DNA of 64,000 nucleotides from JAVDCA01 sp963819385. GTDB lineage: Bacteria > Pseudomonadota > Alphaproteobacteria > Rhizobiales > Xanthobacteraceae. Below, piece after piece: positions 34,919 through 44,467 of the stretch. Location: assembly GCA_963819385.1 (NCBI GenBank), contig CAWFVV010000006.1:2232001-2296000 (forward strand), in the 5' to 3' direction. Both the position numbers and the translations under genes were made by a program. The notes under the pieces are model-generated. The model was not told where the DNA came from, ran no database searches, and saw nothing but the letters and a program-made list of their open reading frames with translations. How positions within the stretch are numbered: the stretch's first letter is position 1; every line of letters starts with the position of its first letter.

Positions 34919-35938
34919 ATGATGCGGATCGACGCGTGGACGCACTTCATCCCAAAACCGTTCGCGGACAAGATGGCGCAGATCGCCGGCAGCTTCGCCG
35001 ACATCGGCAAGCGCATGCGCGAGATCCCGGCCATCCACGATCTCGACCAGCGCCGGCGCATCGTCGACATGTTTCCCGACTACGCGCAGATCCTCTCGCA
35101 CGGCATGCCGCCGATCGAGAACATCGTGCAGGGCGCGCAGACCGAGGAGCTGTGCAAGCTGATCAATGACGGCTTCACCGACATTTGCGCCAAGCACAAG
35201 GACCAGTTCCCGGGCTGGGTCGCGCAGGTCTCGCTCGGCTATCCGGAAGGCGCGGTGCGCGAGGCGCAGCGCGCGATCAAGAACGGCGCGCTCGGCGTGC
35301 AGATCTACACCAACATCAACGGCAAGCCGCTCGACCGGCCGGAATACGCCGACTTCTTCGCCGCGATGGCGAAGCTCGGCAAGCCGGTATGGATCCATCC
35401 GACGCGCGGCGCGAACTTCACCGACTACCTCTCAGAGGAGAAGTCGCTCTACGAGATCTGGTGGACCTTCGGCTGGTCGTACGAGACCGCGGCCGCCATG
35501 GCGCGGCTGGTCTTCTCCAAGACGATCGACAACAATCCGGGCCTCAAGCTGGTCATGCACCACTTCGGCGGTATCGTGCCGATGGTCGAAGGCCGCATCG
35601 GCCCGGGCTGGGACCAGATCGGCGCGCGCACGTCGGATGCCGACTACCAGGCGCTCAAGCGCAGCCTGAAGAAGCGGCCGCTCGACTACTTCAAGCAGGA
35701 CTTCATCGTCGACACCGCGGTCTTCACCTCGGAGGCGGGGACGACGCTCGGTCTCTCGTTCTATCCCAACGAGCACGTCGTGTTCGCCTCCGACTGTCCG
35801 TTCGATCCCGAGAAGGGCACGATGTACATCCGCGAGACGCTGCGCATTATCGACGCGGCCGAGATGTCGAAGGAGCATAAGGAAAACATCTACTACAAGA
35901 ACCTCGAGAAGCTGACCGGCACCAAGCTCGTCAAATAG
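34919..35938 (+). CDS. Amidohydrolase family 2 protein (ACMSD-like), variant metal site
   Basis: 339-residue TIM-barrel protein of PF04909. Seen: N-terminal MMRIDAWTHFIPKPF, WIHPTRGANF, MHHFGGIVPM and FASDCPFDPEKG. The usual HxH metal motif is WxH here (AWTHF), so the first histidine ligand is missing; known subgroups share this. GGAGGA lies 8 nt before 34919. Coupled in order with the FAD monooxygenase 12 bp downstream, which suggests a decarboxylation or hydrolysis step on a hydroxylated aromatic (inference). Confidence 0.85.
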   Translation: MMRIDAWTHFIPKPFADKMAQIAGSFADIGKRMREIPAIHDLDQRRRIVDMFPDYAQILSHGMPPIENIVQGAQTEELCKLINDGFTDICAKHKDQFPGWVAQVSLGYPEGAVREAQRAIKNGALGVQIYTNINGKPLDRPEYADFFAAMAKLGKPVWIHPTRGANFTDYLSEEKSLYEIWWTFGWSYETAAAMARLVFSKTIDNNPGLKLVMHHFGGIVPMVEGRIGPGWDQIGARTSDADYQALKRSLKKRPLDYFKQDFIVDTAVFTSEAGTTLGLSFYPNEHVVFASDCPFDPEKGTMYIRETLRIIDAAEMSKEHKENIYYKNLEKLTGTKLVK

Positions 35939-35950
35939 CGGAGCGGCTCC

Positions 35951-37156
35951 GTGGCCGACCTGCCGGTCGTCATCGCAGGAGCGGGCCCGACCGGGCTGAT
36001 GTGTGCCCTGGCGCTTGGCCGCCAGGGCATTCCGGTCATCGTGCTGGAGAGCGAGCCCGCGCTCGCACACGACCTGCGCGCCGGCACGTTCCATCCGCCG
36101 ACCCTCGAGATGATGGCGCCGTACGGCATCACGGCGCGCATGCACGAGACCGGCCTCAAGGTGCGGCACTGGCAGATCCGCGACCGGCAGGGCGAGCTGG
36201 TCGCGCAGTTCGATCTCGACCGCATCGCCGACGTCACGCCTTATCCCTACCGGCTGCATCTCGAGCAGCATCGCCTCACGCCGATCCAAGTCGACATCCT
36301 TCGGCGCGAGACCGGCGGCGAGGTTCGCTTCGGCCAGAACGTGACGGGCTTCACGCAGGAGGCCGACCGCGTGCGCGTCGAGATCGCGGCGGGTGACGCG
36401 AACGACACGATCGAGGCGTCGTGGCTGATCGGCGCCGACGGCGGACGCAGCACGGTGCGCAAGACGCTCGGCGTCGAGTTCGAGGGCTTCACGTGGCCGG
36501 AGCAGTTCCTGGTCGCCAGCACGCACTACGACTTCGCGCAGCACGGCTTCGCGATGAATTCCTACATCTCCGATCCGGTGCATTGGGCGGCCGTGTTCAA
36601 GATGCCGCACACGGGCCCGGGCGGCATCTGGCGCGCCGCCTGCCCGGCCGATCCGAACCTTGCCGACGAGGTGCTGCTCGGCGACGACTACATCGAGCGC
36701 ACGATGCAGCGCGTCGTGCCGCGCGCCGAGCGCTACGGGATCGTCTATCGCAGCATCTATCGCGTGCATCAGCGGGTCGCGAAGGACTTCCGCGTCGGCC
36801 GCGTGCTGATCGCCGGCGACGCCGCGCATCTCAACAATCCGATGGGCGGCTTCGGGCTCAACAGCGGTATCCATGACGCGATCAACCTCGCGGAGAAGCT
36901 CGGCAAGGTCTGGCGCCGCGAGGCGGGCGACGAATTACTCGACCTCTACGTCCGCCAGCGCCGCGCCGCCACGATCGAGCAGGTGCAGGCCATGTCGATC
37001 CGCAACAAGCGGCAGCTCGAGGAACGCGACCCCGCGGTCCAGCGCAAGCAGCTGCAAGAGCTCATCGCAACCACCGCGGACGCGGACCGCGCGCGCACGT
37101 ATTTGATGGAGTCGTCGATGATCGCAGGGCTCGCGCGTGCGAATGAGGTGAGGTGA
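35951..37156 (+). CDS. FAD-dependent aromatic monooxygenase
   Basis: 401 residues of the p-hydroxybenzoate hydroxylase-like (FAD_binding_3) class. Seen: IAGAGPTGLMCALALG at residues 8-23, the DG motif GADGGRSTVRK, and the GD motif IAGDAAHLNNPMGGFGLNSG. No C-terminal thioredoxin-like domain. GTG start at 35951 with GGAG 8 nt upstream. Probably hydroxylates a phenolic acid with NAD(P)H and O2; the paired amidohydrolase points to a short degradative route. Confidence 0.87.
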   Translation: MADLPVVIAGAGPTGLMCALALGRQGIPVIVLESEPALAHDLRAGTFHPPTLEMMAPYGITARMHETGLKVRHWQIRDRQGELVAQFDLDRIADVTPYPYRLHLEQHRLTPIQVDILRRETGGEVRFGQNVTGFTQEADRVRVEIAAGDANDTIEASWLIGADGGRSTVRKTLGVEFEGFTWPEQFLVASTHYDFAQHGFAMNSYISDPVHWAAVFKMPHTGPGGIWRAACPADPNLADEVLLGDDYIERTMQRVVPRAERYGIVYRSIYRVHQRVAKDFRVGRVLIAGDAAHLNNPMGGFGLNSGIHDAINLAEKLGKVWRREAGDELLDLYVRQRRAATIEQVQAMSIRNKRQLEERDPAVQRKQLQELIATTADADRARTYLMESSMIAGLARANEVR

Positions 37157-37167
37157 CGCCGAGTAAT

Positions 37168-37306
37168 CCGCCCTCATCCTGAGGAGCATGTCGTTGCCCT
37201 CGCGACGACATGCGTCTCGAAGGACGAGGGCGGCCCGTGAGGCACCGCTTGCGCCCGCAGCCCATCCTTCGAGACGCCCGCCTACGGCGGGCTCCTCAGG
37301 CCGAGG
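37168..37306. repeat. Inverted repeat (CCGCCCTCATCCTGAGGAG family), copy 1
   Basis: Contains GAGGAGCATGTCGTTGCCCT...CTTCGAGACGCCCGCCTACG. A related copy lies at 63398-63536 in the opposite orientation, similar along its full length. Confidence 0.75.
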
Positions 37307-37386
37307 TGGAACAAGTGGCGTGACCTGCCTGTGGGTTGCGGTGGCGCGCCCATGAAAAGCCCTGCCGCATCTGCTAGCTTGGCCAG

Positions 37387-40143
37387 ATGGCTCTTGCACG
37401 ATTCCACGATCCCGACGAACCGGCGCCCGCCGCGGCGACCAGCGCGCCGGCGCCCGACGCCGGCCGCGTGACGCCGATGATGGAGCAGTACGTCGAAATC
37501 AAAGCTGGCAATCCGGATGTCCTGCTGTTCTACCGGATGGGCGACTTCTACGAGATGTTCTTCCAGGATGCCGAGATCGCGAGCCGCGCGCTCGGGATCG
37601 TGCTCACCAAGCGCGGCAAGCATCTCGGCCAGGACATCCCGATGTGCGGCGTGCCGGTCGAGCGCGCCGACGAGTATCTGCATCGCCTGATCGCGCTTGG
37701 TCATCGGGTCGCGGTGTGCGAGCAGACCGAGGATCCGGCCGAGGCGAAGAAGCGCGGCGCGAAGAGCGTGGTGCGGCGCGACGTGGTGCGGCTGGTCACG
37801 CCCGGCACGCTCACCGAAGACACGCTGCTCGACGCCAAGCGCAACAACTACCTCGTCGCGCTCGTACGTGCCCGCACGTCGGCGCCCACGGACGAGGGCC
37901 GCTTTGCGCTCGCCTTCCTCGACATTTCGACCGGCGAATTCCGGCTCACCGAATGCGATCGCGTCGGCCTCTCGGCGGAACTCGCGCGCCTCGAGCCCGG
38001 CGAGATCATCGTGTCGGACGCCCTCTACGGCGATCCCGACATGGCGCCGATGCTGCGCGCGCTGCCGTCCGTGACGCCGCTCACGCGCGACGTGTTCGAC
38101 GGCGCGACCGCCGAGCGCCGGCTCGCGTCGTACTTCGCGGTTGCGACCACTGACGCATTCGGCGCCTTCTCGCGCCTCGAGCTCACGGCGGCCGCGGCCT
38201 GCATCACCTATGTGGAGCGCACGCAGATCGGCAAGCGCCCGCCGCTGTCGCCGCCGGTGCGCGAGGCGCAAGGCGCGACGCTCGCGATCGACGCCGCGAC
38301 CCGCGCCAACCTCGAATTGATGCGCACGCTCGGCGGCGAACGGCGCGGCTCGCTCGCCGCCGCGATCGACCGCACCGTGAGCGCGGCCGGCTCGCGCCTG
38401 CTGGCGCAGCGCCTCGCGGCACCATTGACCGATCCGCCCGCGATCGAGGCACGGCTCGATGCGGTCGCGGCACTGGTCGGCGATCCTGCCCTGCGCAGCG
38501 ACGTGCGCACGAGCTTGGCGGCCGCGCCCGACCTTGCGCGCGCGCTCGCGCGCCTCGTGGTCGGCCGCGGCGGCCCGCGCGATCTGGCGGCGATCCGCGA
38601 CGGCCTCGATGCTGCCGCCGCGCTTGCGGCGCGCCTCGCCCAGCTTTCACCGGCACCATCCGAAATCACCCAGGCAACAGCCGCACTGCGCACGCCAGAT
38701 CCGGCGCTCACGGCCGAGCTTGCGGCGGCCCTCGCCGATGAGTTGCCCGCGTTCAAGCGCGATGGCGGCTTCGTGCGCACGGGCTACGACGGTCCGCTCG
38801 ACGAGACGCGCGCGTTGCGCGACGAGTCGCGCCGCGTCGTCGCTGCGCTGCAGGCGCGCTACGCCGATGAGACGCAGGTGCGTGGGCTGAAGATCCGGCA
38901 CAACAACGTGCTGGGTTACTTCGTGGAAGTAACCGCGCAGCATGGCGACAAGCTGCACAAGGAGCCGCTCAACAAGACCTTCATCCATCGCCAGACGCTC
39001 GCCGGCCAAGTGCGCTTCACCACCACGGAGCTCGCCGATCTCGAGGCGAAGATCGCCAATGCGGCCGATCGCGTGCTCGGGCTCGAGCTTGCGATCTTCG
39101 AGCGGCTGGCCGAGCAGGTCGTGGCATCGACCGAGACCATCAAAGGTGCCGCACAAGCACTCGCCGCCATGGACGTCGCAGCCGGCCTCGCGCTGCTCGC
39201 GGCCGAACGCGACTACGTGCGCCCCGAGGTCGTCGCCGGCATCGATTTCGCGATCGAGGGCGGCCGCCATCCGGTGGTCGAGCAGGCGATCGACGGCCCG
39301 TTCGTCGCCAATGATTGCGATCTCTCGGCGCCGGTTCTTTCGTCATCTGGCAGCGCGAACGCCGGCCGCATCTACGTGGTCACCGGCCCGAACATGGCCG
39401 GCAAGTCCACCTATCTGCGCCAGAACGCACTGATCGCGGTGCTCGCGCAGATGGGCAGCTTCGTCCCGGCGAAGCGCGCGCGCATCGGCGTGGTCGACCG
39501 GCTGTTTTCCCGCGTCGGCGCCGCCGACGACCTCGCGCGCGGCCGCTCCACCTTCATGGTCGAGATGGTCGAGACCGCCGCGATCCTCAACCAGGCGGGC
39601 CCGCGCTCGCTGGTGATCCTCGACGAGATCGGCCGCGGCACCGCGACCTTCGACGGCCTCTCGATCGCCTGGGCCGCGATCGAGCACCTGCACGAGACCA
39701 ACCGCTGCCGCGCGCTGTTCGCGACCCACTTCCATGAGCTGACCGCGCTCGCCGCCAAGCTCACGCGCCTGCACAACGCGACCGTCAAGGTGCGCGAGTG
39801 GCACGGCGATGTCGTCTTCCTGCACGAGGTGGTGGCCGGCGCCGCCGACCGCTCCTACGGCATCCAGGTCGCCAAGCTCGCCGGCCTGCCGACGCCGGTG
39901 ATCGAGCGAGCCAAGGTCGTGCTCGCCGAGCTCGAAGCCGAGGACCGCACTTCGCCGGCGCGGAAACTTGTCGACGATCTGCCGCTGTTCGCCGTCCCAC
40001 GGGCGCCCCCGGCGGCGCCGCGCGACGAGGCGGCGGATGCGGTGATCAAGGAGCTGGCGGCGCTCAACCCGGATGAGCTGTCGCCGCGCGAGGCACTCGA
40101 AGCGCTCTACGCGCTCAAGCTTGCGGCGGCGAAGAAGCAATAG
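37387..40143 (+). CDS. mutS: DNA mismatch repair protein MutS
   Basis: 918 residues. MutS recognises mismatches and recruits MutL. Seen: mismatch-contacting motif FYRMGDFYEMFFQD near residue 50, Walker A GPNMAGKSTYLRQNA at about residue 667, and the Walker B/signature region VILDEIGRGTATFDG. The length is slightly above the E. coli protein (853). Monocistronic; its last 29 bp overlap the convergent membrane-protein gene. Confidence 0.97.
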   Translation: MALARFHDPDEPAPAAATSAPAPDAGRVTPMMEQYVEIKAGNPDVLLFYRMGDFYEMFFQDAEIASRALGIVLTKRGKHLGQDIPMCGVPVERADEYLHRLIALGHRVAVCEQTEDPAEAKKRGAKSVVRRDVVRLVTPGTLTEDTLLDAKRNNYLVALVRARTSAPTDEGRFALAFLDISTGEFRLTECDRVGLSAELARLEPGEIIVSDALYGDPDMAPMLRALPSVTPLTRDVFDGATAERRLASYFAVATTDAFGAFSRLELTAAAACITYVERTQIGKRPPLSPPVREAQGATLAIDAATRANLELMRTLGGERRGSLAAAIDRTVSAAGSRLLAQRLAAPLTDPPAIEARLDAVAALVGDPALRSDVRTSLAAAPDLARALARLVVGRGGPRDLAAIRDGLDAAAALAARLAQLSPAPSEITQATAALRTPDPALTAELAAALADELPAFKRDGGFVRTGYDGPLDETRALRDESRRVVAALQARYADETQVRGLKIRHNNVLGYFVEVTAQHGDKLHKEPLNKTFIHRQTLAGQVRFTTTELADLEAKIANAADRVLGLELAIFERLAEQVVASTETIKGAAQALAAMDVAAGLALLAAERDYVRPEVVAGIDFAIEGGRHPVVEQAIDGPFVANDCDLSAPVLSSSGSANAGRIYVVTGPNMAGKSTYLRQNALIAVLAQMGSFVPAKRARIGVVDRLFSRVGAADDLARGRSTFMVEMVETAAILNQAGPRSLVILDEIGRGTATFDGLSIAWAAIEHLHETNRCRALFATHFHELTALAAKLTRLHNATVKVREWHGDVVFLHEVVAGAADRSYGIQVAKLAGLPTPVIERAKVVLAELEAEDRTSPARKLVDDLPLFAVPRAPPAAPRDEAADAVIKELAALNPDELSPREALEALYALKLAAAKKQ

Positions 40144-40939
40144 GCGCCGCGATACGCTTGCCGCGGCGCATCCACCAGAACACGAGATTGCAGCCGATCG
40201 AGACCGCAAGCGCGAGCGCAAGGCCCGCGGCCTTGCCGAACGGCACGATCGCAAGATGCGCCGTGAGGCAGCTCAGCGAGAAGCCGACCAGCCCGAGCAT
40301 GCTGTTGGCGAACACTGCCGCCGTCGCGCGCCCGCCGATGCGCGGATGCAGGATCAGCATCAGGCTGGTCATCACGATCGGAAAGACCGCCAGGATGCCC
40401 GTGACGGTCGGGCCGACATGGGCACTGAGCGTCACCACGATCGCGACCAGCGTCGCGACCATGCCGGCGCGCAACGGGATGTCGTACCAGCGCCGCCCGA
40501 CCAGCGGCATGCGCACGTGCCGCAATCGATCGCCGATCGCGAGGCAGCCCGCGAGGACCGCGACATTGAAGATGCAGGCCGTCACGGTCGTCCATGCGAA
40601 CAGGCTGGCGACGAACGCGAGCCCGATCCAGGCCGCGAGCGCGGACGCGACGCTCACCAGCATGCCGCGCCGCTGCGCCAGCAACGCATAGACCAGCGCC
40701 AGGATGCAGGTGACGGCGTTCATCACGAAGCTCGCGAGCGCACTGTTCGCGATGAATGCCGCGTCGTGGTCGAGCGACAGGAAGATGTAGGTCGGCCCCG
40801 CCGAGACCGGCAGGGTCGCCACCATGGCGCCGACCACCGGCCCGGCGCGCTCGGCCGAATAGACCGCGATGACGACGAACAGCGCCGACACCGCCATCTT
40901 GATGGCGAGCGAGACGAGGAAGAGGAGTTCGGGTGACAT
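40115..40939 (-). CDS. Polytopic membrane protein of unknown function
   Basis: 274 residues with about eight hydrophobic segments (LLFLVSLAIKMAVSALFVVI, VVGAMVATLPVSAGPTYIFL, TGILAVFPIVMTSLMLIL). Two similar halves: the motif GP-V-GAMVATLPV early and GPTVTGILAVFPI later suggest an internal duplication. Not recognised as a named transporter. It is convergent with and overlaps mutS by 29 bp, so no function follows from the neighbour. Confidence 0.75.
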   Translation of the reverse strand: MSPELLFLVSLAIKMAVSALFVVIAVYSAERAGPVVGAMVATLPVSAGPTYIFLSLDHDAAFIANSALASFVMNAVTCILALVYALLAQRRGMLVSVASALAAWIGLAFVASLFAWTTVTACIFNVAVLAGCLAIGDRLRHVRMPLVGRRWYDIPLRAGMVATLVAIVVTLSAHVGPTVTGILAVFPIVMTSLMLILHPRIGGRATAAVFANSMLGLVGFSLSCLTAHLAIVPFGKAAGLALALAVSIGCNLVFWWMRRGKRIAAPIASSPPQA

Positions 40940-40968
40940 GCGTCGCGCGTGCGTTCACCTTCACCGCG

Positions 40969-41057
40969 TCATGGCCGGGCTCGTCCCGGCCATCCCGATA
41001 AGGCAAGCAACGCTATGCCACAGGAATCGAGATGCCCGCGACAAGCGCGGGCATGAC
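40969..41057. repeat. Inverted repeat (GTCATGGCCGGG...GCGGGCATGAC family)
   Basis: Left end GTCATGGCCGGGCTCGTCCC, right end GCCCGCGACAAGCGCGGGCATGAC. Confidence 0.78.
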
Positions 41058-41074
41058 GGAGGGGGCCGCATGCC

Positions 41075-41584
41075 TCACATGCGATCGAGGCGCACCTCGA
41101 CGGGCGGGCCGCTCTTGATCGTCTGGTAGACGACGCAATAGCGCTCCGTGAGCTTGAGCAGCTGGTCGAGCTTTTCTTGGCTCTCGTCGGTATCGACCGC
41201 AAACGTCAGCCGGATCTGCGCGAAGCCGACCGGCGCGTCCTTGGCGACGCCGAGCGTGCCGCGGAAATCGAGGTCGCCTTCGGCCGAGACCGTGCCCGAT
41301 TTGAGCGGGATCGCAAGCGCGGTCGCGACCGCCTTCAAGGTCACGCCCGCGCATGCGACGAGGGCCTCGAGCAGCATGTCGCCGGAGCAGAGCTCGAGCC
41401 CCGAGCCGCCGGTCGCCGGATGCAGGCCCGCAACCGCGAGCGCGCGGCCGGTCTCGACCTTGCAGGCGATGTTGGCGTCGTCGAGCGTGCCCTTGGCGCG
41501 CAGCGTGATGTAGGCGGCCTTCGGGTCGGTCTTATAGCGGTCCTTGATCGGCGCCTGCATCGCGCGCAGTCCCGCGGCATCCAT
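41075..41584 (-). CDS. OsmC family protein (YhfA-like)
   Basis: 169 residues. Seen: the two family cysteines, C66 in LELCSGDMLLEAL and C78 in VACAGVTLKAV, the pair that reduces organic hydroperoxides in OsmC/Ohr proteins, although the YhfA subgroup's substrate is uncertain. The start at 41584 has AAGGAG 7 nt upstream; a 22-codon extension is merely translated repeat sequence. Repeats flank both ends of the gene. Confidence 0.86.
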   Translation of the reverse strand: MDAAGLRAMQAPIKDRYKTDPKAAYITLRAKGTLDDANIACKVETGRALAVAGLHPATGGSGLELCSGDMLLEALVACAGVTLKAVATALAIPLKSGTVSAEGDLDFRGTLGVAKDAPVGFAQIRLTFAVDTDESQEKLDQLLKLTERYCVVYQTIKSGPPVEVRLDRM

Positions 41585-41603
41585 GTCGAACTCCTTCACG
41601 TTC

Positions 41604-41691
41604 GTCATGGCCGGGCTCGTCCCGGCCATCCATGCCTTGCTGAGCCGCACCGTATAAAGACGTGGATGCCCGGCACAAGGCCGGGCATGAC
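41604..41691. repeat. Inverted repeat (GTCATGGCCGGG...GGGCATGAC family)
   Basis: Left end GTCATGGCCGGGCTCGTCCC, right end CCGGCACAAGGCCGGGCATGAC. Confidence 0.78.
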
Positions 41692-41698
41692 GGAATCA

Positions 41699-42490
41699 TC
41701 ACCACCACAAGGCGGCGCCGGCCGTCGTCTTCGTCTCCGCGTCCTCGCTCGTCGCCCGGCGATCAAGTGAACGATCGAGCGCGGCGAGCACCCGGCGCTT
41801 GGCGAAGTCGAACGCGGCCGACTGGCGGTCGCGCGGACGGTCGAGGTCGATCGCGATCTCCTCGTAGAGCCGGCCGGGGCGCGCGCGCATCACGATCACG
41901 CGGTCGGCGAGCACGAGCGCCTCGTCGACGTCATGGGTGACGATGACGAGCGTCGGCTTCTGGTCTGCCCACACGTCGAGCAGGTGATCCTGGAGGTCGG
42001 CGCGCGTGAAGGCGTCGAGCGCCGAGAACGGCTCGTCGAGGAGGAGCACCTCAGGCCGCGTCACGAAGGCGCGCGCGATGGCGACGCGCTGCGCCTGCCC
42101 GCCGGAGAGCTCGCGCGGCCAGACAGTCGCCTTGTCGGCGAGGCCGACGCGGTCGAGCTGCGCCTTGACGCGCGAGTTGCGCTCAGGCTTCGGCCGGCTT
42201 TCGAGGCCGAAGCCGACGTTATGCGCGACGCTGAGCCACGGCAGCAGCCGCGGCTCCTGGAAAACGATGCCGATCTTCTCGTGCGGAGCCGTGATCTGCT
42301 CGCCGTCGAGCGTGACGGTACCGGCGGTCGGCCGGTCGAGACCCGAGACCGCGCGCAGCAAGGTCGACTTGCCGCAGCCGGAGCCGCCGACGATCGCGAC
42401 GATCTCGCCAAGCGCGACCGAGAGCGTGAAGCCGTCGAGCGCGCGCACGCCGTTCGGATAGGTCTTGCCGATGTTCTTGAGCGCGAGCAC
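41699..42490 (-). CDS. ssuB: Nitrate/sulfonate/taurine-type ABC transporter ATP-binding protein
   Basis: 263-residue ATPase of the SsuB/TauB type. Seen: Walker A GGSGCGKSTLLRAVSG, the Q-loop FQEPRLLPWLSV typical of this group, LSGGQAQRVAIARA and Walker B VLLLDEPFSALDAF. GTG start at 42490, overlapping the permease stop by one base (TAGTG). Last gene of the three-gene importer. Confidence 0.9.
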   Translation of the reverse strand: MLALKNIGKTYPNGVRALDGFTLSVALGEIVAIVGGSGCGKSTLLRAVSGLDRPTAGTVTLDGEQITAPHEKIGIVFQEPRLLPWLSVAHNVGFGLESRPKPERNSRVKAQLDRVGLADKATVWPRELSGGQAQRVAIARAFVTRPEVLLLDEPFSALDAFTRADLQDHLLDVWADQKPTLVIVTHDVDEALVLADRVIVMRARPGRLYEEIAIDLDRPRDRQSAAFDFAKRRVLAALDRSLDRRATSEDAETKTTAGAALWW

Positions 42491-43350
42491 TACGCGTCTC
42501 CCTGGCGCGCGCCGAACGCGTCTTCCCAGCGCAGGAACGGTTCCGTAACGACCGCGATGAGTACGTCGGTCAGCTTGCCGAGCACTGCGAAGATGAGGAT
42601 CGCGGCGACGATCTCGGCCGGCTTGCTGAACTGCTGGCCCTCGATCAGCAGATAGCCCACACCTTCGGAGGCGCCCATGTATTCGGCCGCCACCACGAAC
42701 ATCCAGCCGAGCCCGAGCCCGGCGCGCAGCGCGAGCACGTAGGCCGGCAGCACCGCGGGCAGCAGGATGCGCCGGATCATGGCGTAGCCCGAGAGACGGA
42801 AGACGCGGCCGACCTCGACGATCTTGCGATCGACCGAGAGCACCGCACCCATGACGCCGAGATAGACCGGAAAGAACACGCCGACCGCGATCAGCGCGTA
42901 TTTCGACGTCTCGAAAATGCCGAGCCACAGGATGAACAGCGGGATCCAGGCCATCGACGGGACCGCGCGCAGGCCCTGCAGGGTCGGATCGACCAGGCGG
43001 CGGGTGAGCGACGAATAGCCCGCCAGCGCGCCGAGCAACGTGCCGGCCGCAGCGCCGAGGCCGAAGCCGATGGCGACGCGAAGGAGCGTCACCACCACGT
43101 GCTTGACGAGGTCGCCGGTGCGCCAGAGCTCGACGTATTCGGCGAAGATGCGCGAGGGCGGCGGCACCAGCCGGCCATCGGACAGGCCCGCGCGCACCGC
43201 GATCTCCCACGCGGCCGCCAGCGCAACCGGAATCGCGAGCCCGACGACGAAACGCTGGATGCCCGCGGATGCGCCGAACGTCCGCCGCCGTGCCGGGCGG
43301 CTCGGCGCCGCCACGGATTTTGCCTCAACCGACATGCCGACAGAAGACAT
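42490..43350 (-). CDS. ssuC: Nitrate/sulfonate/taurine-type ABC transporter permease
   Basis: 286-residue permease with about six membrane spans. Seen: LRAVPSMAWIPLFILWLGIF (the EAA-like coupling region of SsuC/TauC), and VAAEYMGASEGVGYLLI. ATG at 43350 chosen; in-frame TTG (43359) and ATG (43335) are alternatives. Coupled to ssuB. Confidence 0.9.
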   Translation of the reverse strand: MSSVGMSVEAKSVAAPSRPARRRTFGASAGIQRFVVGLAIPVALAAAWEIAVRAGLSDGRLVPPPSRIFAEYVELWRTGDLVKHVVVTLLRVAIGFGLGAAAGTLLGALAGYSSLTRRLVDPTLQGLRAVPSMAWIPLFILWLGIFETSKYALIAVGVFFPVYLGVMGAVLSVDRKIVEVGRVFRLSGYAMIRRILLPAVLPAYVLALRAGLGLGWMFVVAAEYMGASEGVGYLLIEGQQFSKPAEIVAAILIFAVLGKLTDVLIAVVTEPFLRWEDAFGARQGDA

Positions 43351-43388
43351 GGGACACAACTCGATTGCAATGCGGCTGATAAGCCTCC

Positions 43389-43482
43389 GTCATTGCGAGC
43401 GAAGCGAAGCAATCCCGCTTCGCTTGCTCATGCAATTGCAACGGAGATTGCTTCGTCGCGCTTGTGCGCTCCTCGCAATGAC
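43389..43482. repeat. Inverted repeat (GTCATTGCGAGC...CTCGCAATGAC family)
   Basis: Left end GTCATTGCGAGCGAAGCGAA, right end GCGCTCCTCGCAATGAC, between the importer binding-protein and permease genes. Confidence 0.78.
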
Positions 43483-43498
43483 AGTTGTTGCTACTGCA

Positions 43499-44467
43499 TC
43501 AATTCGTCGGCAGCGGGACGCTGTCGTCGATCTGGGCGTCGAGCACCTTCTTCACGTCGACGTCGGCGGGGATCACCTTGGCCTGCTGCAGCGCGAGGCC
43601 CGCCGCGAGGATCGAGTCGCGCTGCTGCGCGCCGATGCGGCTGTAGTGGAGATCCGTGCGCTCCTTGAGCTGCTTGTCGACGACCGCGTCGGGCAGCCGC
43701 GTGACCGCGATGAAGCTCTTCTTGAGCTCGTCGTAGTGCGCGAGCGAATACTTGCGCGCCTCCTCGTAGACCGCGAGCACGCGCTTCACCAGGTCCGGAT
43801 GCTCCTTGAGGAACTCCTCGCGCGTGTTGAGGATGCCCCAGGTGTTGGCTTCCTTGTTGCGGTAGAACAGCCGCGCGCCGTCCTCGATCTCGGCCTGCGC
43901 CATCATCGGATCGAGGCCGGCCCAGGCGTCGACATCGCCGCGGATGAGCGCAGTCTTGCCGTCGGGATGCTGCAGCAGCACCGGCACGATGTCCTTCTCG
44001 GTCATGCCGACGCTGAGCAGCGCGCGCACCAGGAAGATGTGCGGATCGGTGCCGCGGGTCACGGCAACGCGCTTGCCCTTGAGGTCGGTGATCTTGTTGA
44101 TCGCCGTGTCCTTGCGGGTGACGAGCGCGGTCCATTCGGGCTGCGAATAGACGTAGATCGACTTGAGCGGATTGCCGTTGATGCGGGCGAGCAGCGCGGC
44201 CGAGCCGGCGGTCGAGCCGAAATCGATCGAGCCGGCGTTGAGGAATTCGAGCGCCTTGTTGGAGCCGAGCGTCTGCACCCAGCGGATCGAGATGCCGTCC
44301 TTGGCGAATTCCTTCTCGAGGAAGCCCTTGTCCTTGAGCAGCATCGAGACCGGGTTGTAGGTCGCCCAGTCAATGCGGATTTCCTTCGGGTTGTCGGCAC
44401 GGGCGGACGGCGCCACCAGGGCGGCGGCGGACAGTGCAAGAACGCTACGTCGGGAAAGCAGGGTCAT
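43499..44467 (-). CDS. ssuA: ABC transporter binding protein, aliphatic sulfonate (SsuA) family
   Basis: 322-residue exported receptor. Seen: signal LSRRSVLALSAAALVAPSARA and then EIRIDWATYNPVSMLLKDKG, GSIDFGSTAGSAALLARING, the SsuA hallmarks. GGAGGT lies 6 nt before the ATG. Binds a sulfonate or similar small anion and delivers it to SsuC. The exact ligand (alkanesulfonate, taurine, nitrate) is not set by sequence. Confidence 0.88.
   Translation of the reverse strand: MTLLSRRSVLALSAAALVAPSARADNPKEIRIDWATYNPVSMLLKDKGFLEKEFAKDGISIRWVQTLGSNKALEFLNAGSIDFGSTAGSAALLARINGNPLKSIYVYSQPEWTALVTRKDTAINKITDLKGKRVAVTRGTDPHIFLVRALLSVGMTEKDIVPVLLQHPDGKTALIRGDVDAWAGLDPMMAQAEIEDGARLFYRNKEANTWGILNTREEFLKEHPDLVKRVLAVYEEARKYSLAHYDELKKSFIAVTRLPDAVVDKQLKERTDLHYSRIGAQQRDSILAAGLALQQAKVIPADVDVKKVLDAQIDDSVPLPTN

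Noticed and set aside
41585..41650. 22-residue N-terminal extension of OsmC
   Set aside because: The extension is the translated end of a dispersed repeat; AAGGAG favours the start at 41584.
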